A DNA stretch of 64,000 nt from Prorocentrum cordatum (GCA_963575745.1 CAUYUJ010022093.1:70001-134000), one strand, 5' to 3'; positions 42,201-53,460 are shown, counted from the first letter of the stretch. Made by a program: numbers and translations. The notes: a model not told the origin generated them from the sequence alone.

Positions 42201-44680
42201 GCTCGACATGGCGCCGAAGAGCCCACCACCAGACCCGAAGATCTCCATCTCAACATCGTTGGATGCACCGCCTGGGTCGGCGTCGGCGGCGCCGCGGGGC
42301 AGGTCGCCCGCGGCGGCCCTGGTGCCCAGCGCGGCCAGGGGTGAGTCCAAGGTCTTGCCAGCAGGCGGCGGGGGCGGTGGCGGCGGCGTCGGTGCATCGG
42401 CCGATGGCGCAGCCTTGGGCGACTCAGCTCTGCCGTGCACGTCAGGTGATTTGGCGCTGATCCGCCGCCTACGCGACGGGCGCGGGCTACCGAAATCTGC
42501 GCGTGCCTCATGGGATGCCGCCTCCTCTCCAGCAATGTCCCGGGGCGGAGCTGGCGCGCGCATCGGCGCCGTCGTTGTGCAGCGGGGGCCTGATGCTGCA
42601 GGTCGCTTCAGCATGCCAGCCTTGACATCGGCGATGGTGGTCGAGTCTAATTTGTGTCGCTTGCCACCCCTGCTGCCCGTGCCGGCCTCGTCGCCCTTGC
42701 CGCCCCTGCCGTCCGCGTTGTCGCTCTTCTCATCGTTGGACATCCCCGCCGACTCGTCAGCCTGCTCGGATGCATCTTCTTGGTCGTCGTCCTGTGAGCC
42801 CTCCACATCGGCAAGTTCGTCGGCATCTTCGTCGCCATCGAAATCATCAAGGCCCTGATCAACGACCTGCTTGGGCATCTTGGCGGCGCTGCTCTTCTTC
42901 TTTGCCGTGGCCGCTGCTGGTCGTCTCATGGGGCAGACGTTCGCCGTATCGGTCTCCTTCTGCTCATCCTTGAATTTCTTGATGAATGCGCGCTTGATCA
43001 CCTCGATCTCCTCCTTGGTGGTCTTCCCAGCCGCCAGCAGTCTTGCCTGCTTCTTGCCTGCTTCTCCAGCATCTCCTCGTGCCCAACCATGCCCGCGTGG
43101 GGCACGAAGTTGACGATCTTGCGTTTCTTGCCCTGCTTCGGAAACTCCCAGATCCCCATCTCGGGGCTGCCATTCCTCGTCCACTTGCTCAGCTGGAACT
43201 TGGACGTGCCACTGACCAGCTCGAAGATCATATTGCTACCTTTCTGGCACTTGCCACCATTGTCCAACTGCTTCCACTCCCTGATGGTCTTGTACACAAG
43301 GCCCGCGATGACCGCGCTGGCGCCGCCCCTGAACTTGGCGATCACCTCGTCGTGGTCGGCGGCCAGGGGGTCGTCCTGGAACGGCATGGCGTACTCTGGC
43401 GCTGGGTTGGCAATGCTCTGGTCCAGGCGGTACGCTCTCTTGGTGACCATGCCAACAGAGTACGTGTACGTCGGCTCCTCTGGCGAGCGCAGCTGCATGG
43501 GCGATGATGCGCGGACTGTGCGATGACCATGGCCGCGGGTTTCTTCCGTCTCCACGCCCTCTGGCCATATCCCGCCACCGTGGGCGTTGCGCCCGTCCGC
43601 CCTATCGCCCACGCAAATGGGCGGCTGGTGCGTCCTTCGCCGCGTCGAGCTTCTTCATCTGCTCAACGAAGGGCTGCGCCCACGCGCAGGGGTCGGGATA
43701 GCGCCCCTCGCGCTTCATGTTCTTCAGCACCGCTTGTTGGACGTGCCTCAACATGGCGCGAAGCATCTTCGCCATGGACGTCGTCCAGTCCTTCTCCTCG
43801 TCACCGAGGGCCCACGCAGCACCGTTCTCCTCGGGGACCTTCTCGGAGAGTTGGATGGCCTTCGGCTGCGATATGGCCATGTGAGGGTACATGGCTTTGC
43901 GGGCGTCCAAGAACATGTCCTCCCACTCGCTCAACACGTCGAGGTCGCAGTCGTCTGCGAGCCCATGCGGGTAGTCCAGCTCATCCGCCTCCTTGAAGTG
44001 ATTGATAAGCGCGGCCTCCAGCTCCTCGGACCCCTTGCACCGCGAGCGCTTCTGCGCCATGCTCCGCGGGAGTGGCGAGCCGCAAACAGCCAAAATGGCT
44101 ACGCACGTGAGACGGGTGGAGCAGGGCAGGAGGGGGGGGGCGATGGCCTCGGGGTTGGTAGTCGCCATCCACATAGTGCGCCGATGGCGCTAACAATGCT
44201 GTTTCGCGGAGTCAGTCCATGCGCGGCGGCGGCGGTGGGCGGGGAGGGGGGAGGGGGGGCAGATTTCGCAGACAATTTGATCGCGTTGCAAATCATTTTG
44301 AAAGACACCACCGCCTTGGATTTGGATGGGGCTTGGACGCGCCCAAAGTCGCGCCCATGGACGCGCCCAAGTCCCGCCCACCGTGCGCGCTCGGCGCGGC
44401 GCGCATCCAGCGCCGAGCCGAACGCGCGCCCAAACTCGAATGGCGTGGGGGCTTCCTAACGGGCGCCATATCTTCCTTGTGCGTCTGGGGGCCTCTTCTT
44501 GGGGGCCTCTTGGAAACCGTGTGGGCTGACTATAGACCCTCTCGGGGCGCCGTTGGATGTCTGGATGGAAATGAACGGGAATGGCGAGGACATGGCTGGC
44601 GTTAGCCAGTATTGTTCTGGGATGGATGGGGTGTCTGATGGCAGGGGGGCGAGGAGAGACGGAGCCGTGCGCGCCCCGAA

Positions 44681-44724
<44 letters not shown>

Positions 44725-46980
44725 TACCCTGGGCACCTGCTTGATAGCATTGTCCAGCTCGCCCCTGGTCTCCCCCCCTGCTGCGAACTTCCACTCGTTC
44801 GTGCCCTCATCCGCGTCAGCCTTGATCAGCGCCTCCAACGTGGGCACCTCCCCTTCCACCTGGCATGCTCGCTCTTATCGCATCTCACTCTCCGTCTCGC
44901 CATCGCGCGCCCATCGCTCCCGACTCCAAGCTCGACCACCACGCCCCATGACTATATGCCCCATCCCACCCCCTCAGCTCGCTCCCCGTCTCCCCGCCCT
45001 CGCCCATGCACCTCCTCATCATCGTCTTCACGCCTCCTCGTCCCTATCGTTCTGTATTGTTGTTGATATAGATGTCTCTCTCTTTCTTAATCTTCCTCTC
45101 TCTCTCTCTCCCTCTCTCTCTCTCTCTCTTTAGCCCTCTCTCTCTCTCTCGCGATCTCTCCCTCTGCCTCGTATAACTCCAGTCACGTTGCCATCCCGCC
45201 CTGCTCCTGCATCTCACCCCACCCGCTCCGACATGACTTATCTTCCACCTCTCTTTGCTCCTCCACCGCATTTCGCGTATCTCATTTCGTTATCCTGATC
45301 CTCCTCCTCCTCCTCTCCCCCCCCCCCCCTCCTCCTCCTCCTCCTCCTCCTCCTCCTCCTCCTCCTCCTCCTCCTCCTCCCCCTCCTCACCCTCCTCCTC
45401 CTGCTCCTCCTGCTCCTCCTCCTCATCCCTCCCTGATCCTCCTCCACCTTTCCCTCGTCCGCCTCATCGCTCCTCTCGGCCCAACTCCCCGTTGTCGTCG
45501 CCATCCTCATCGCATCGGCTGCGTCGGTTATCATCGCGCCGCTGGCGTCGTCGAACTCACCGTCGCCACTCGGCCCTGGCTCTCCCCCCATCAAAGCGGT
45601 GCCCCCCGTGGGCCTGGGATGTGCACCGCGCGAACGTTGTGCGCAGCTTGCGGAAGTCCTTCATCCACTCGGGCGCCTTCACGGCGAGCTTCTTCTTGTT
45701 GCCGTTGCCGTTGCCCTCGCCTCCTTTGCCGCTGGTGGCCTCGTTCCCAGGGCCGCCCGTCGCTGCTGCGGCTGCCTGCTTCTCCTCGCTGGACGCCTCG
45801 GCACCAGGGCGCGGCAGCGGAGTGCATGGCACGCTGGCCACGCCATCGGCGCCAGGAGGTGGCTGACCGCCGACGCAGCCCGACTCCATCCAGACCTCGT
45901 GGCTGGTCCAGCTCTGCTGCCACGTGTCCTCCAACGAGTGCTCCACGTAGAGGTAGAACAGGCAGTCCGTCATGTTGCACCACTTCGTGAAGATGCCCCC
46001 CATCAGCACTGCCTTCCCAGCATATGTGTATGCCAGCTTGGCACCAGTGGACCCCCCGCCTGCGGCGGCGCCATGAGCGGCCGCTGCGAGCGCGGAGGCG
46101 CTGACACGCGCTCCTCCGCGCATGGCGGGCTCACGAGGCGATTACTCTGCCACCTCTTGGAATTCTTGGTCTCCGACTGCACATCCTCTGTCAGCGACCG
46201 CTTGAAATATGGCAGCACTGGCGTCTCCTGCCCGTCCGAAGTCTGCTGCGGGAGCCCGAGCGGCAGCTGCGAGCCCGAGTCCGCTGGATTGTACGATGGC
46301 GTGTCCGCCAGCTGCGGCGTCTCTGGCGCTGGTACCCAGCTCGCTGACCTCGGGCGCGACCTCGGCGAAGTAATGGCAATAGCTTGCAGCGGCTCCTGAG
46401 GAGACCAAGCGAACGCAACAATCACTGTGGTCATGGGCTCCTCGGGTGAGGGGCCCACCACCCGACCAGGTCATGTTGCTGTCCGTTTGGCCCTCCTGTC
46501 CTCGTCCGAATCGATCTGCTCCACCGAGGGCGTGGGCGGAGGCGGGCCAAGGGGCGTCCCAGGACTCGGGGCGGCCGGGGGCGGCGAGCTGCTCCTCGGC
46601 TCCTCGGCTGGCTGCATCTTCGCTGCGCGCCGCTCCTCGGCTGGCTGCATCTTCGCTGCGCGCTGCTCCTCGGCTGGCTGCATCTTCGCTGCGCGCCGCT
46701 CCTCGGCTGGCTGCATCTCTGCGCGCTGCTCCTCGGCTGGCTGCATCTCTGCGCGCTGCTCCTCGGCTGGCTGCTTCTCTGCGCGCTGCTCCTCGGCGGG
46801 CTGCTTCTCTGCGCGCTGCTCCTCGGCGGGTGACGCCTTGGCGCGCAGGTGGTGCACCGCAGCAGCCGCGCCCTCCTGGTATGGCAGCGTCTGGTCCAAA
46901 TCCATGGCGTCGAACGCGACCTGGATCGCCTGCTCCGTCATGGAGCGCGCGCGTGCCTCCTGCATGGCGTCTTGCACCAT
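39207..46980 (-). CDS. Gene D: hypothetical protein of a family shared with gene E (multi-exon)
   Basis: Exons supported by likeness to gene E: up to 45614 (with '..GIFTKWCNMTDCLFYLYVEHS'); 44859-44737 ('TLEALIKADADEGTNEWKF'); 40523-40410 ('VAISRECMTTKNLNEVKKRM'); 39317-39207 ('DVTPTVERAMAEVASIYR', then a Lys-rich tail and stop). The three last exons are 123, 114 and 111 bases, all phase 0, with donors GC, GT and GA. Upstream, 46980-46470 is a Glu/Ala/Gln-rich region with a ten- to eleven-residue repeat (PAEEQRAEKQ type). 46460-46140 is Pro/Ser-rich in another frame. Links between these and the 46123-45614 exon are unresolved, so the 5' third is tentative. The 4.2-kb intron 44736-40524 holds gene C. 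Function unknown. Confidence 0.5.
39370..40210 (+). repeat. Dispersed composite repeat, plus orientation (copy 6)
   Basis: Aligned with 30440-31390: module at 39400-39500 ('CCAACCCTCTGCGCGTATGTG'), array at 39650-39870, 'GGAGGCTCCGAGAAGCATCC', CTC-rich stretch, and end segment GGTGGGCTGGCGGGGATACG at 40159-40178. It occupies most of the last intron of gene D. Confidence 0.8.
40640..41565 (+). repeat. Dispersed composite repeat, plus orientation (copy 7)
   Basis: Module-like start at 40650-40745 ('CCCTTTGGGGGGGCGTTTGC'), 11-bp array at 40745-41390 ('AAGATGGCTCAAGACGG', 'CCCCACGAGAGG'), and end segment TCAGCTCTCGTGGGCGGGGC, then 'TTCTGGATGGGTTGG', at 41483-41520. Inside the 4.2-kb intron of gene D. 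Confidence 0.7.
41566..42190. other. Intronic sequence of gene D, no further feature
   Basis: Unique sequence between the composite repeat and the stop of gene C. Nothing recognised. Confidence 0.4.
42192..44060 (-). CDS. Gene C: hypothetical protein with SL relic, nested in gene D, frameshifted by an 11-bp duplication
   Basis: The ATG at 44060 opens 'MAQKRSRCKGSEELEAAL' and runs to about 43602 ('..WAQPFVEQMKKLDAAKD'). A second segment from about 43520 has 'YTYSVGMVTKRAYRL', 'GGASAVIAGLVYKTIREW' and 'WTRNGSPEMGIWEFPK', ending near 43065 in 'MVGHEEMLEKQAR'. The coding then shifts frame: AAGCAGGCAAG is present twice in tandem (43042-43063). Removing one copy would make the frame continuous with 'LLAAGKTTKEEIEVIKRAF' and a long acidic, Lys/Ala- and Pro-rich tail to the stop at 42192. 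The join between the first two segments, perhaps an intron, is unresolved. Family unknown. It sits inside the 4.2-kb intron of gene D on the same strand. Confidence 0.55.
44088..44103 (-). promoter_or_regulatory. Partial DinoSL relic upstream of gene C
   Basis: Sixteen bases on the minus strand, CGTAGCCATTTTGGCT, match the DinoSL exactly; the final CAAG is replaced. It lies 27 bases upstream of the ATG at 44060. A chance 16-base match in this window is very unlikely. Confidence 0.65.
44682..44724. repeat. 43-base poly-C tract
   Basis: Uninterrupted C, lying 12 bases inside the GT donor (44736-44735) of the 4.2-kb intron of gene D. The coding strand is poly-G. Confidence 0.95.
45060..45460. 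repeat. (CT)n and CTC/CTG tracts in an intron of gene D
   Basis: CT dinucleotides at about 45070-45155, then CTC triplets at 45298-45430 broken by a short poly-C. On the coding strand these are purine tracts within intron 45613-44860. Confidence 0.9.
46575..46840 (-). repeat. 30/33-bp coding minisatellite in gene D
   Basis: Eight units of CTCCTCGGCTGGCTGCATCT type. Upstream copies are 30 bp, downstream ones 33 bp through an added 'TCG' class triplet. Translated on the minus strand they give PAEEQRAEKQ or PAEERRAAKMQ units. All lengths are multiples of three, which supports translation. Confidence 0.85.
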
Positions 46981-47084
46981 GGTGTCGACGCCCTTGGACT
47001 CGACCTCGGCGTCGACGCCCTTGGACTCGACCTCGGTGTCTGAGCCCTCGACAGCGCCGACTGCCGCCTTTTTTGTTTTTTTTT

Positions 47085-47600
47085 AGGGGGGGCAGTGCTG
47101 GAGGGAGGTGCGGTGCAACCGTCATGCTCATCATCATCATCCTCATCATCATCATCCTAATCATTGGGATCGCCATCCACCTCATCATCATCAGCGTCAT
47201 CATCATCGTTCTCATCATCCACATCCCCCCCACCCCTGGATCCGACTTGGGCTCGATTTGGGCCCGATTTGGACGCGTCCAAATCGGATCCAAATCGGCC
47301 CAACACTGCACCCATGCGTGCTCCACTCGGCACACCCAGTACAGCGCGCAAGGCGCCCACCACGTGCGCCCACGGGCGCCCACCAGGCGAAACCTCTGCG
47401 GACCCATCCCGCACCCCCGCACTCGGAGCCCCCACGAAGCGCCCGCACACGTCCACAAGGCGACACCTCGGCGGGATCAAGTCGGGCATGTCCCCCTGCA
47501 GGCGGATTTCGGAATGAAAATGACGTGGGGCAAACCTACTCCTGCACACGCAGTTCTATGGATTTTTAAACGCACTATAACATCTCTACACACGTATAAC
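47085..47600. repeat. (CAT)n block, 11-bp palindrome and a solo MITE end
   Basis: CAT/CGT triplets at 47120-47220. Fold-back GATTTGGGCCCGATTTGGAC, then 'GCGTCCAAATCGGATCC', at 47267-47308, with a perfect 24-bp core CCGATTTGGACG/CGTCCAAATCGG. One diverged end of the GTCGGGC MITE family at about 47479-47515 has no inverted partner nearby. Confidence 0.8.
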
Positions 47601-47800
47601 GGTACGCCGTGAACCCTATACAACTAAATAAACAAATAAGTACATACACACATAAATACGTGAATGTATCAAACTATACTTTATGTATATTTATAAGTGG
47701 CTACACATTAAAATACATATCGCGCGTACACATACATAACTACATATTTATATGTGCGCCCGCGGGCCTCAACGAGCGACTCCACGCCCGTCAGGGTTGC
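47601..47800. other. AT-rich stretch
   Basis: ACATACATAAATA-like AT-rich sequence with no feature; the next 300 bases are triplet repeats. Confidence 0.5.
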
Positions 47801-47803
47801 CTT

Positions 47804-47884
47804 GGAGGTGGAGGAGGAGGAGGAGGAGGAGGAGGAGGAGGAGGAGGAGGGGCAGCAGGAGGATGAGGAGGAGGCCAGCATACC

Positions 47885-47924
<40 letters not shown>

Positions 47925-47960
47925 TTGCGGCGACGACGACGACGACGACGACGACTGGGA

Positions 47961-47997
<37 letters not shown>

Positions 47998-48100
47998 TGC
48001 GACGTAGGAGGAGGAGGAGGAGGAGGAGGAAAGGGAGGAGGATGAGGAGGAGGAGGAGGAGGGGGAAGAGGAGGGGGAGGAGGAGGAGGAGGAGTAAAGG
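47804..48100. repeat. GGA and GAC triplet blocks
   Basis: GGA at 47804-47870, (GAC)n at 47884-47998 and GGA again at 48007-48095. The Asp-, Val- or Pro-rich frames are artefacts of this. Confidence 0.95.
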
Positions 48101-49000
48101 GAGAAGGGGCAGGGATGGGTTGGCCCGCGCGTCGCCATTGGGACGCGGACCACCCGCTCGCGGATGTCCTTGAAGTGGCGGCCGCCCTCTGGCGACCCGC
48201 TCATCCCTCGAGCCACCGCGGATCTGGAGACAGAGGCGAGCGAGAAGAGGAGGCGAAGACGAATACGAAACATGGGGGGCATCTGCGGCATCAACGTGGG
48301 AGGCATCTACTATAGGGCAACAGGGGGGGCATCTAGGGAAAAATCAACATGGGGTGCATCAAGGGCAAGATCAGCATGGGAGGCAGCATCGGCATGGGGG
48401 CAGCACTGGCAAGACGGGCGCCATAAGAACGTTGACCATTATTATCGCACTCGTTTGTTGTGATATTCCTGTTCAATTCCCTCATCTGTCTCCCGCCTCC
48501 CAGGGGTGGCTCTAACGGTTAGGAGGGGATAGAAAGGGATTATGAATGGGTCGTGAGGGGTTAGAAGGGGGCCGTCCAGGACGTTGCGATGGGGCCGTGA
48601 TGAGTTTGAATGCTGAACAAATATCAAAAATAGGTAATGTGTATGATCTCACGTAAGGGTCTTATTCGGTTAAATCAGACATGGTAGAACATAAGAAGCT
48701 ACTTGCCCGATCTTAAATTAAGATCCTGCCGGCCTCTGGGTGATATGTTATTACTTCCATTCTCGCTTATTTGCTGCTCCTCCGCTTTGTTTGTTTCCGC
48801 CCCAAAAGAACAGCAAAAAAACGCCAGGTAGATCAGAAAGCTTTCGGTCGCTTGGACTGCAAATCCATGCGAGAGATTCGGACATTTTCGACCCCCGGGG
48901 GGCCTCCGGGGATTCCCGCAGTTGGTGTGGGAGCAAAATCATCAACCATCTGCGTCTGTCTCTGCGTCTGTCTATTCCTCGCCCTTCTCTCGTTTTTGCT
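48101..49000. other. No gene recognised
   Basis: Contains a short array of GGGGGGCATCT.. units at 48270-48400 (period about 20 bp: 'CATGGGGGGCATCTGCGGCA', 'GGGGGCATCTAGGGAAAA'). Otherwise unique. Confidence 0.45.
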
Positions 49001-49014
49001 GATCTTGCTGCAGA

Positions 49015-49195
49015 CTCGCAGACAGACTGTCACAGACGCGCAGACACAGACGCGCAGACGCACAGACAGAAACACAGACTGACAGACAAACAAACAGACA
49101 GACAGACTGACACAGACAAACAGACAGACAGCCAAACAGACAGACAGACAGACAAACAGGCAGACAGACAGACGGACAAACAAACAGACAGACTG
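49015..49195. repeat. (GACA)n tract
   Basis: CAGA/GACA tetranucleotides with variants over about 180 bases. Confidence 0.95.
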
Positions 49196-49279
49196 CCTGC
49201 TGGCCTCGCTCGCTTGCTTTTTCGCCCCTGCCCCCTGCCCCCCCCCTCCGCTTCGCCCTCCCCCTTGCCCGGCCCGCGG

Positions 49280-50245
49280 AGGACGTCGTCGGCAAAGCGG
49301 TGCAGATGCGCAATTTCAAGACGGTGCTGCTTCGCGACAACAAGGTACGTCAGTCTGTGATCGTGGTATGCAAACAGCACGTCGATTCAAATGGGAGAAT
49401 GTGCGGTAATTTATTCAAATATGCGCAACAAGATGGGGCCGTGACAATTTTCGAATCCGGCGCTTGCTTACCTTTACCATCACCGGCACAACAAGGAAAA
49501 TATAAACGAGCCATCAAAAAAAACAATGGCCGCTAACCCATTGCCAGTGTCCACGCAAATTAACCAACAAATTTGGGGTGGAAAAGACTCCGAGACACTC
49601 CCCAAAGAGACGAGCGTGTACACAGAACGGTCAGCTCAACGGGCCGCCGCCCATGGGACGGGGCCGAGTGCCCCCAGCCAATGGGAAGAGGAAGCAAACA
49701 CCTTGCAGCCAAAACCCGATGACCCTGCGCGGCGTCTCACTATAGACCCGCTGTATTCTTTGCCGAGCCAACAGATCATCATCTTACGCTGCAAGTTCTT
49801 GACGGACGCGGTTGCCATATTCGTGCGAACCCAACCGCCCGAGTATCGCCTTCGGTTGTGTTGCGATGCGACGCACGACATGGGCATTCAAAAGTTTAAG
49901 CTTATGTCAGTCGGGTGGCTGGGGACGCATTACGAACGTGGCGAATGGCGCACCACGTTCGTCCCCATTGCGTTCGCATTGGCACGTGCAGAAGATGTGC
50001 AATCCGTGGAAGCAATGGTGGTTTCAGCTATCCAGACAATCAAGACTGCACACAATTTGGACATAGTTGAGAGAACATCAAATGTGCATTTTGATGGTGG
50101 ACCTGCCTTGTCAAACGTGTTCGAACGGTTATTTCCAGATGCCACCAAAATCCGTTGCGTGGAACGCGTGAAAAAGAATGTCATCCATGCTTGGCGCTGG
50201 GTTACGCGGAACTACGGATGGGAGGTCCGGGACAGCGTTCACCGG
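49280..50245 (+). pseudogene. MULE-like (Mutator) transposase, truncated
   Basis: Two frames. The first (49300-49536) has '[10 protein letters not shown]', then 'VIVVCKQH', 'GRMCGNLFKY' and 'AVTIFESGAC', reminiscent of the FLYWCH/WRKY-type zinc finger found before MULE transposase domains. The second opens at 49526 and has 'RLRLCCDATHDMG' (Asp 114), 'FVPIAFALARAEDVQS', 'NVHFDGGPALSNVFERLFPD' (Asp 190) and 'IRCVERVKKN', the order expected of the DDE domain of MULE transposases. The frames meet at a run of eight A (49516-49523), so a slip there would join them. After about 50240 the likeness ends where a 10-bp repeat array begins. The catalytic Glu and C-terminal part are missing, so this copy cannot be complete. 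Confidence 0.65.
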
Positions 50246-50284
50246 AGCTGCACATTACCACCTCCATTATCCAGCTGCCTATGG

Positions 50285-50560
50285 CAATTCCCGCCACCAT
50301 GCCACCCTGAGGGGCCGTAAGAAACCCTAAGGGGCCATAAGGGGCCCTAAGGGGCCCCGACGGGCCCTGAGGAGCCCTGATGGGGCCCTGAGGAGCCCTA
50401 AGGGGCCCTGAGGGGCCCTAGGGGGCTCTAAGTTACCCTACAGAGCCTCAAAAGGCCCCGAGGGGCCCTGAGGGGACCTGAGGGGCCCTGAGAGCCCTGA
50501 GAAGCCCTGAGGGGCCCTAAGGGGCCGCTAAGTTGCCCTGAAGAGCCCTGCCCTGAAGTC
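50285..50560. repeat. 10-bp array (GGGGCCCTAA/GGGGCCCTGA)
   Basis: About 25 units of ten, occasionally eleven, bases such as GGGGCCCTGA and GGAGCCCTGA. It abuts the truncated end of the MULE-like frame. Confidence 0.95.
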
Positions 50561-51640
50561 GGACAACTTCTTTTTTTGAAGTTATAACGTCATAACACTT
50601 ATAACGTCATTTTACTTAGTGAGTGGTTTAACAAACTTCATTTTAATGTTACATCAACTACATAAAAGGCGTTACGTTGCGTGTATTTGGCGAATGGAGA
50701 TGTTTGGTGCACGCGCGCGCAAATAAACACGCAAACGCTCGCGCGCCGCATCCGATTAGGCCCAAGTTGACTCAAAGACGGCTCGTTCTCCTTGGTGTTC
50801 GTTTGTGCTAGATATTTTGCGATGCATCACCAGATGTTGGTTTCCTTTTCTGTTTTGCGAAGCATGGTCTTCGGCGACAACGTTTGAAAGGCCGTCGCAC
50901 TTCGCGCGGTCTCGAAAGAAGCCTTCCATGTAGCCTTGCAGTTTTGCGGCATACGTTACATACCGCAACTGCGAGTCAGAGACAACAGCAAAAAAACAAG
51001 GGACGCAGCTCGCGGGACAAAGGCCGCGGACACCGCGAAAAGATGTCCGACGCAGCTCTTGAGACAAAGGCCACGAATCGCCGCGAAAAATTGCGCCGCT
51101 CCAGATGGAACTATCCAAGCGCATGAAACCACCCGAACGAATATGCGGGCACATTCCGTCCGTCATGAGCCCGCGCCATAGCCAGCGCCCACGCCTGCGC
51201 GCCAGGAGCAGCCATTCGTTGCCGAGGATGTCTCAAGGAAACAACGGATCCGACGAGGAAGCGTGGAGGCGGAGGTGGCGAGAAGGAAACGAACAGAAAA
51301 TACATCGATGAGCAAACATATCCAGAATTTGGTAAGCGAACGCAGGGAGGAGGAGGGGAATCGGCGAGGCGGAGGTGGGAAGGAAGGAAGGAAGTGGAAG
51401 TTATGGCGGGGAAGAGGATGTTGATGTTGAGGTGGAGGAGGATGGACGATCATATGAATTTTGTTTCCGCCAAGTTCGTGCAACGCAGTTTTAAGGTCGA
51501 TGTTTTGTTCCGCGTGCATGCTGCATCAACAGAAGCTTTAAATACTATGGTTCCCAAAGGCCCAAGGCCATCAAAGTCCCCAAAGCCCCCAAGGTTCCCT
51601 ACGTTCCCGAGTTCCCAAGACCCCCAAGGTCGCCTAGATT
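50561..51640. other. No gene recognised
   Basis: AT-richer sequence to about 50750, then unique sequence. Short frames on both strands lack motifs. Confidence 0.4.
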
Positions 51641-52228
51641 GAGTCAGCGGAGTGGCGGCAACCTGTGTATATAAGTGGTTTCCCGTCGGCCTGGTTCGAT
51701 CCATCGGGCGTCTCCAGACTAACCAGGGTCACCGGGCGCAAGTCCAACGCGCCGTCTCGGAAATCCCATTGCCATTCCATCGCCGTTCGTCCTTGGCCCG
51801 AGTCCAACTCGTTCGTTCGAGCGACGGGGCCCTCGGGGAGAGCCGCGATGGAATGAGATTGGAATGCGCCAGGCGGCTCGTTGAAATCGCGAAGGGGTCT
51901 AAAGCGAGAGCCCCATTCCTCTCCCCCTCCCCGCCACCCTCCCCCTCTTCCCCCTGCCCTTCCACGTGGGCCCCCCTCTGCAGCCGTCGTCGGTGGCAGG
52001 GTGCAAAGAATCTCGCGCCAGCCACGAGAAGCCGAGGGCAGGCCACGAGCAACGATCCATGGGGACATCAGGCTGGGGTCTGAGACGCCGTCCGACGCTT
52101 TTGTTTCTCTCGCTCTCATTATTTTGGCATGTCCGTCTGTCCGACTCTCAGTGTGTCTGTCTTTCTGTTTGCTTCTGCCTGTGATTATGCAGTTGCCTGC
52201 TGTATTTGGACTGATATCGATTTTTATG

Positions 52229-52265
<37 letters not shown>

Positions 52266-52395
52266 CTCTTTTCCTCTCTCCGTTTTTTCTCGTCGCGGTC
52301 GCCCCCCCCCCCCTCTCCCCTCCGCCCTCTCCCCTTCTTCATTCCCCTCCTTCCCTCTCTTATCCTGCCCTCCCTCCCTCCATCATCCCTCTCAA
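51641..52395. other. No gene recognised; weak GGAAT 11-bp units and (CT)n
   Basis: Scattered 'CGATGGAATGAGATTGGAAT' words at 51755-51885 resemble the arrays of 53.3 and 60.2 kb. A (CT)n run lies at about 52230-52263, and 52300-52390 is pyrimidine-rich. Confidence 0.4.
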
Positions 52396-52659
52396 CTCTA
52401 CTGCGTCTCATTCGTTTGCCTCCTCCGATGGCGGCGGTGGCAGCGACTGCAAAGAGAGGCGGGGGAAGGCGCGAACGATGCCACATTCTCGTACCGAGCC
52501 CAATCAAAAACGCTTGAGTTCAGCGATCTTTTGCAAGCGGCGTCGCACGGCCTGCTGGCTAAGAGTGGGAGGAGCAGCAACGGGTACCTGGCCACTCGAA
52601 CCATCTGTAGCTGAAACGGTTGCCGCCGACTCGGGCGAAGCGCTAATTTTGTAAACGTC

Positions 52660-53165
52660 AGCTTGCTGCTGCTAGAACGGCCAGGCGCGTTGTCTCTCAG
52701 ACGGTCGAATGCCTTCTCGTCCTCCTTGTCATTCCTGATCTTCCTCCTCCTCTCATCCGCTTCGAAGGAGTGCTGGGCTTTGCGCTCTCTCTGCTTCCAC
52801 CGCCTCCGAGCTTGCCACTGTCTGAATTCACTCTTCTTCCTCCTCCTCCTCAGCCTCTTCCTCCTGCTCTTGTCCGTCTGAGCCTTCGGCGTCCTCTGAG
52901 TTGTCTCTCTCCTCCTCGTCCTCCTCCTTCGCCTCCTCCTCTGCGTCCTCTCCAAGTTCCGCACCTCGCTCGTGCTGGTCATCTTTGCTGACCTCGTCCT
53001 CCTCAGCTTTCTCAGTATCGTTGTCTGGCACGTCGTCCTTGGTTTCATCCTCCTCCAGCTCGCCTCCGTCATCTGCTACGTCATTCGGCCCGCCAGCCCC
53101 TTCCCCGCCGTCGCCATGGCTTCGAAAAAGTGTGAGCGAAACGGGCAGCACACGGCGCGCCATCT
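52660..53165 (-). CDS. Possible exon(s) of a charged hypothetical protein
   Basis: From 53163 a minus frame reads a strongly acidic stretch with mixed codons ('VADDGGELEEDETKDDVPDN', 'EVSKDDQHERGAELGEDAEE') to about 52835. A second frame from about 52850 gives a basic, Gln/Arg-rich stretch ('FRQWQARRRWKQRERKAQHS', 'RNDKEDEKAFDRLRDN') to about 52665. Both look more like protein than the surrounding triplet repeats, but I cannot join or identify them. Confidence 0.25.
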
Positions 53166-53329
53166 GGCCGTCAAACCGCTACGGAGTGGAACCCCATTCA
53201 GAGTTCTTCGGCCTTGTGGGGCCCGTGCCCGACCAGAGTGGCGCCTTGGCAAGTTCACCGGACGCGATCTCAAAGCGCCGCTTCGCGGACTCAACCGAGA
53301 CTCCATCGCAATTTGCCTACGGTGCCCCG

Positions 53330-53460
53330 CTCGCTCGCTCGAGCCCGCCGTTCTAAGCGCGCTGCGATGGAATTTCGTTGGAATTCACGAGGCGACGCGT
53401 TGGAATCGCGATGGGATCGCGATGGAATCAGCGCGAGGTCGCTCCCGCGCTCTCTTGAGG
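53330..53460. repeat. 11-bp GGAATC units
   Basis: 'GCGATGGAATTTCGTTGGAAT', then 'GCGATGGGATC', then 'GCGATGGAATC' at about 53363-53432, spaced about 11 bp. Confidence 0.7.

Noticed and set aside
47750-48306. Frames across the GGA/GAC blocks
   Set aside because: Composition artefacts.
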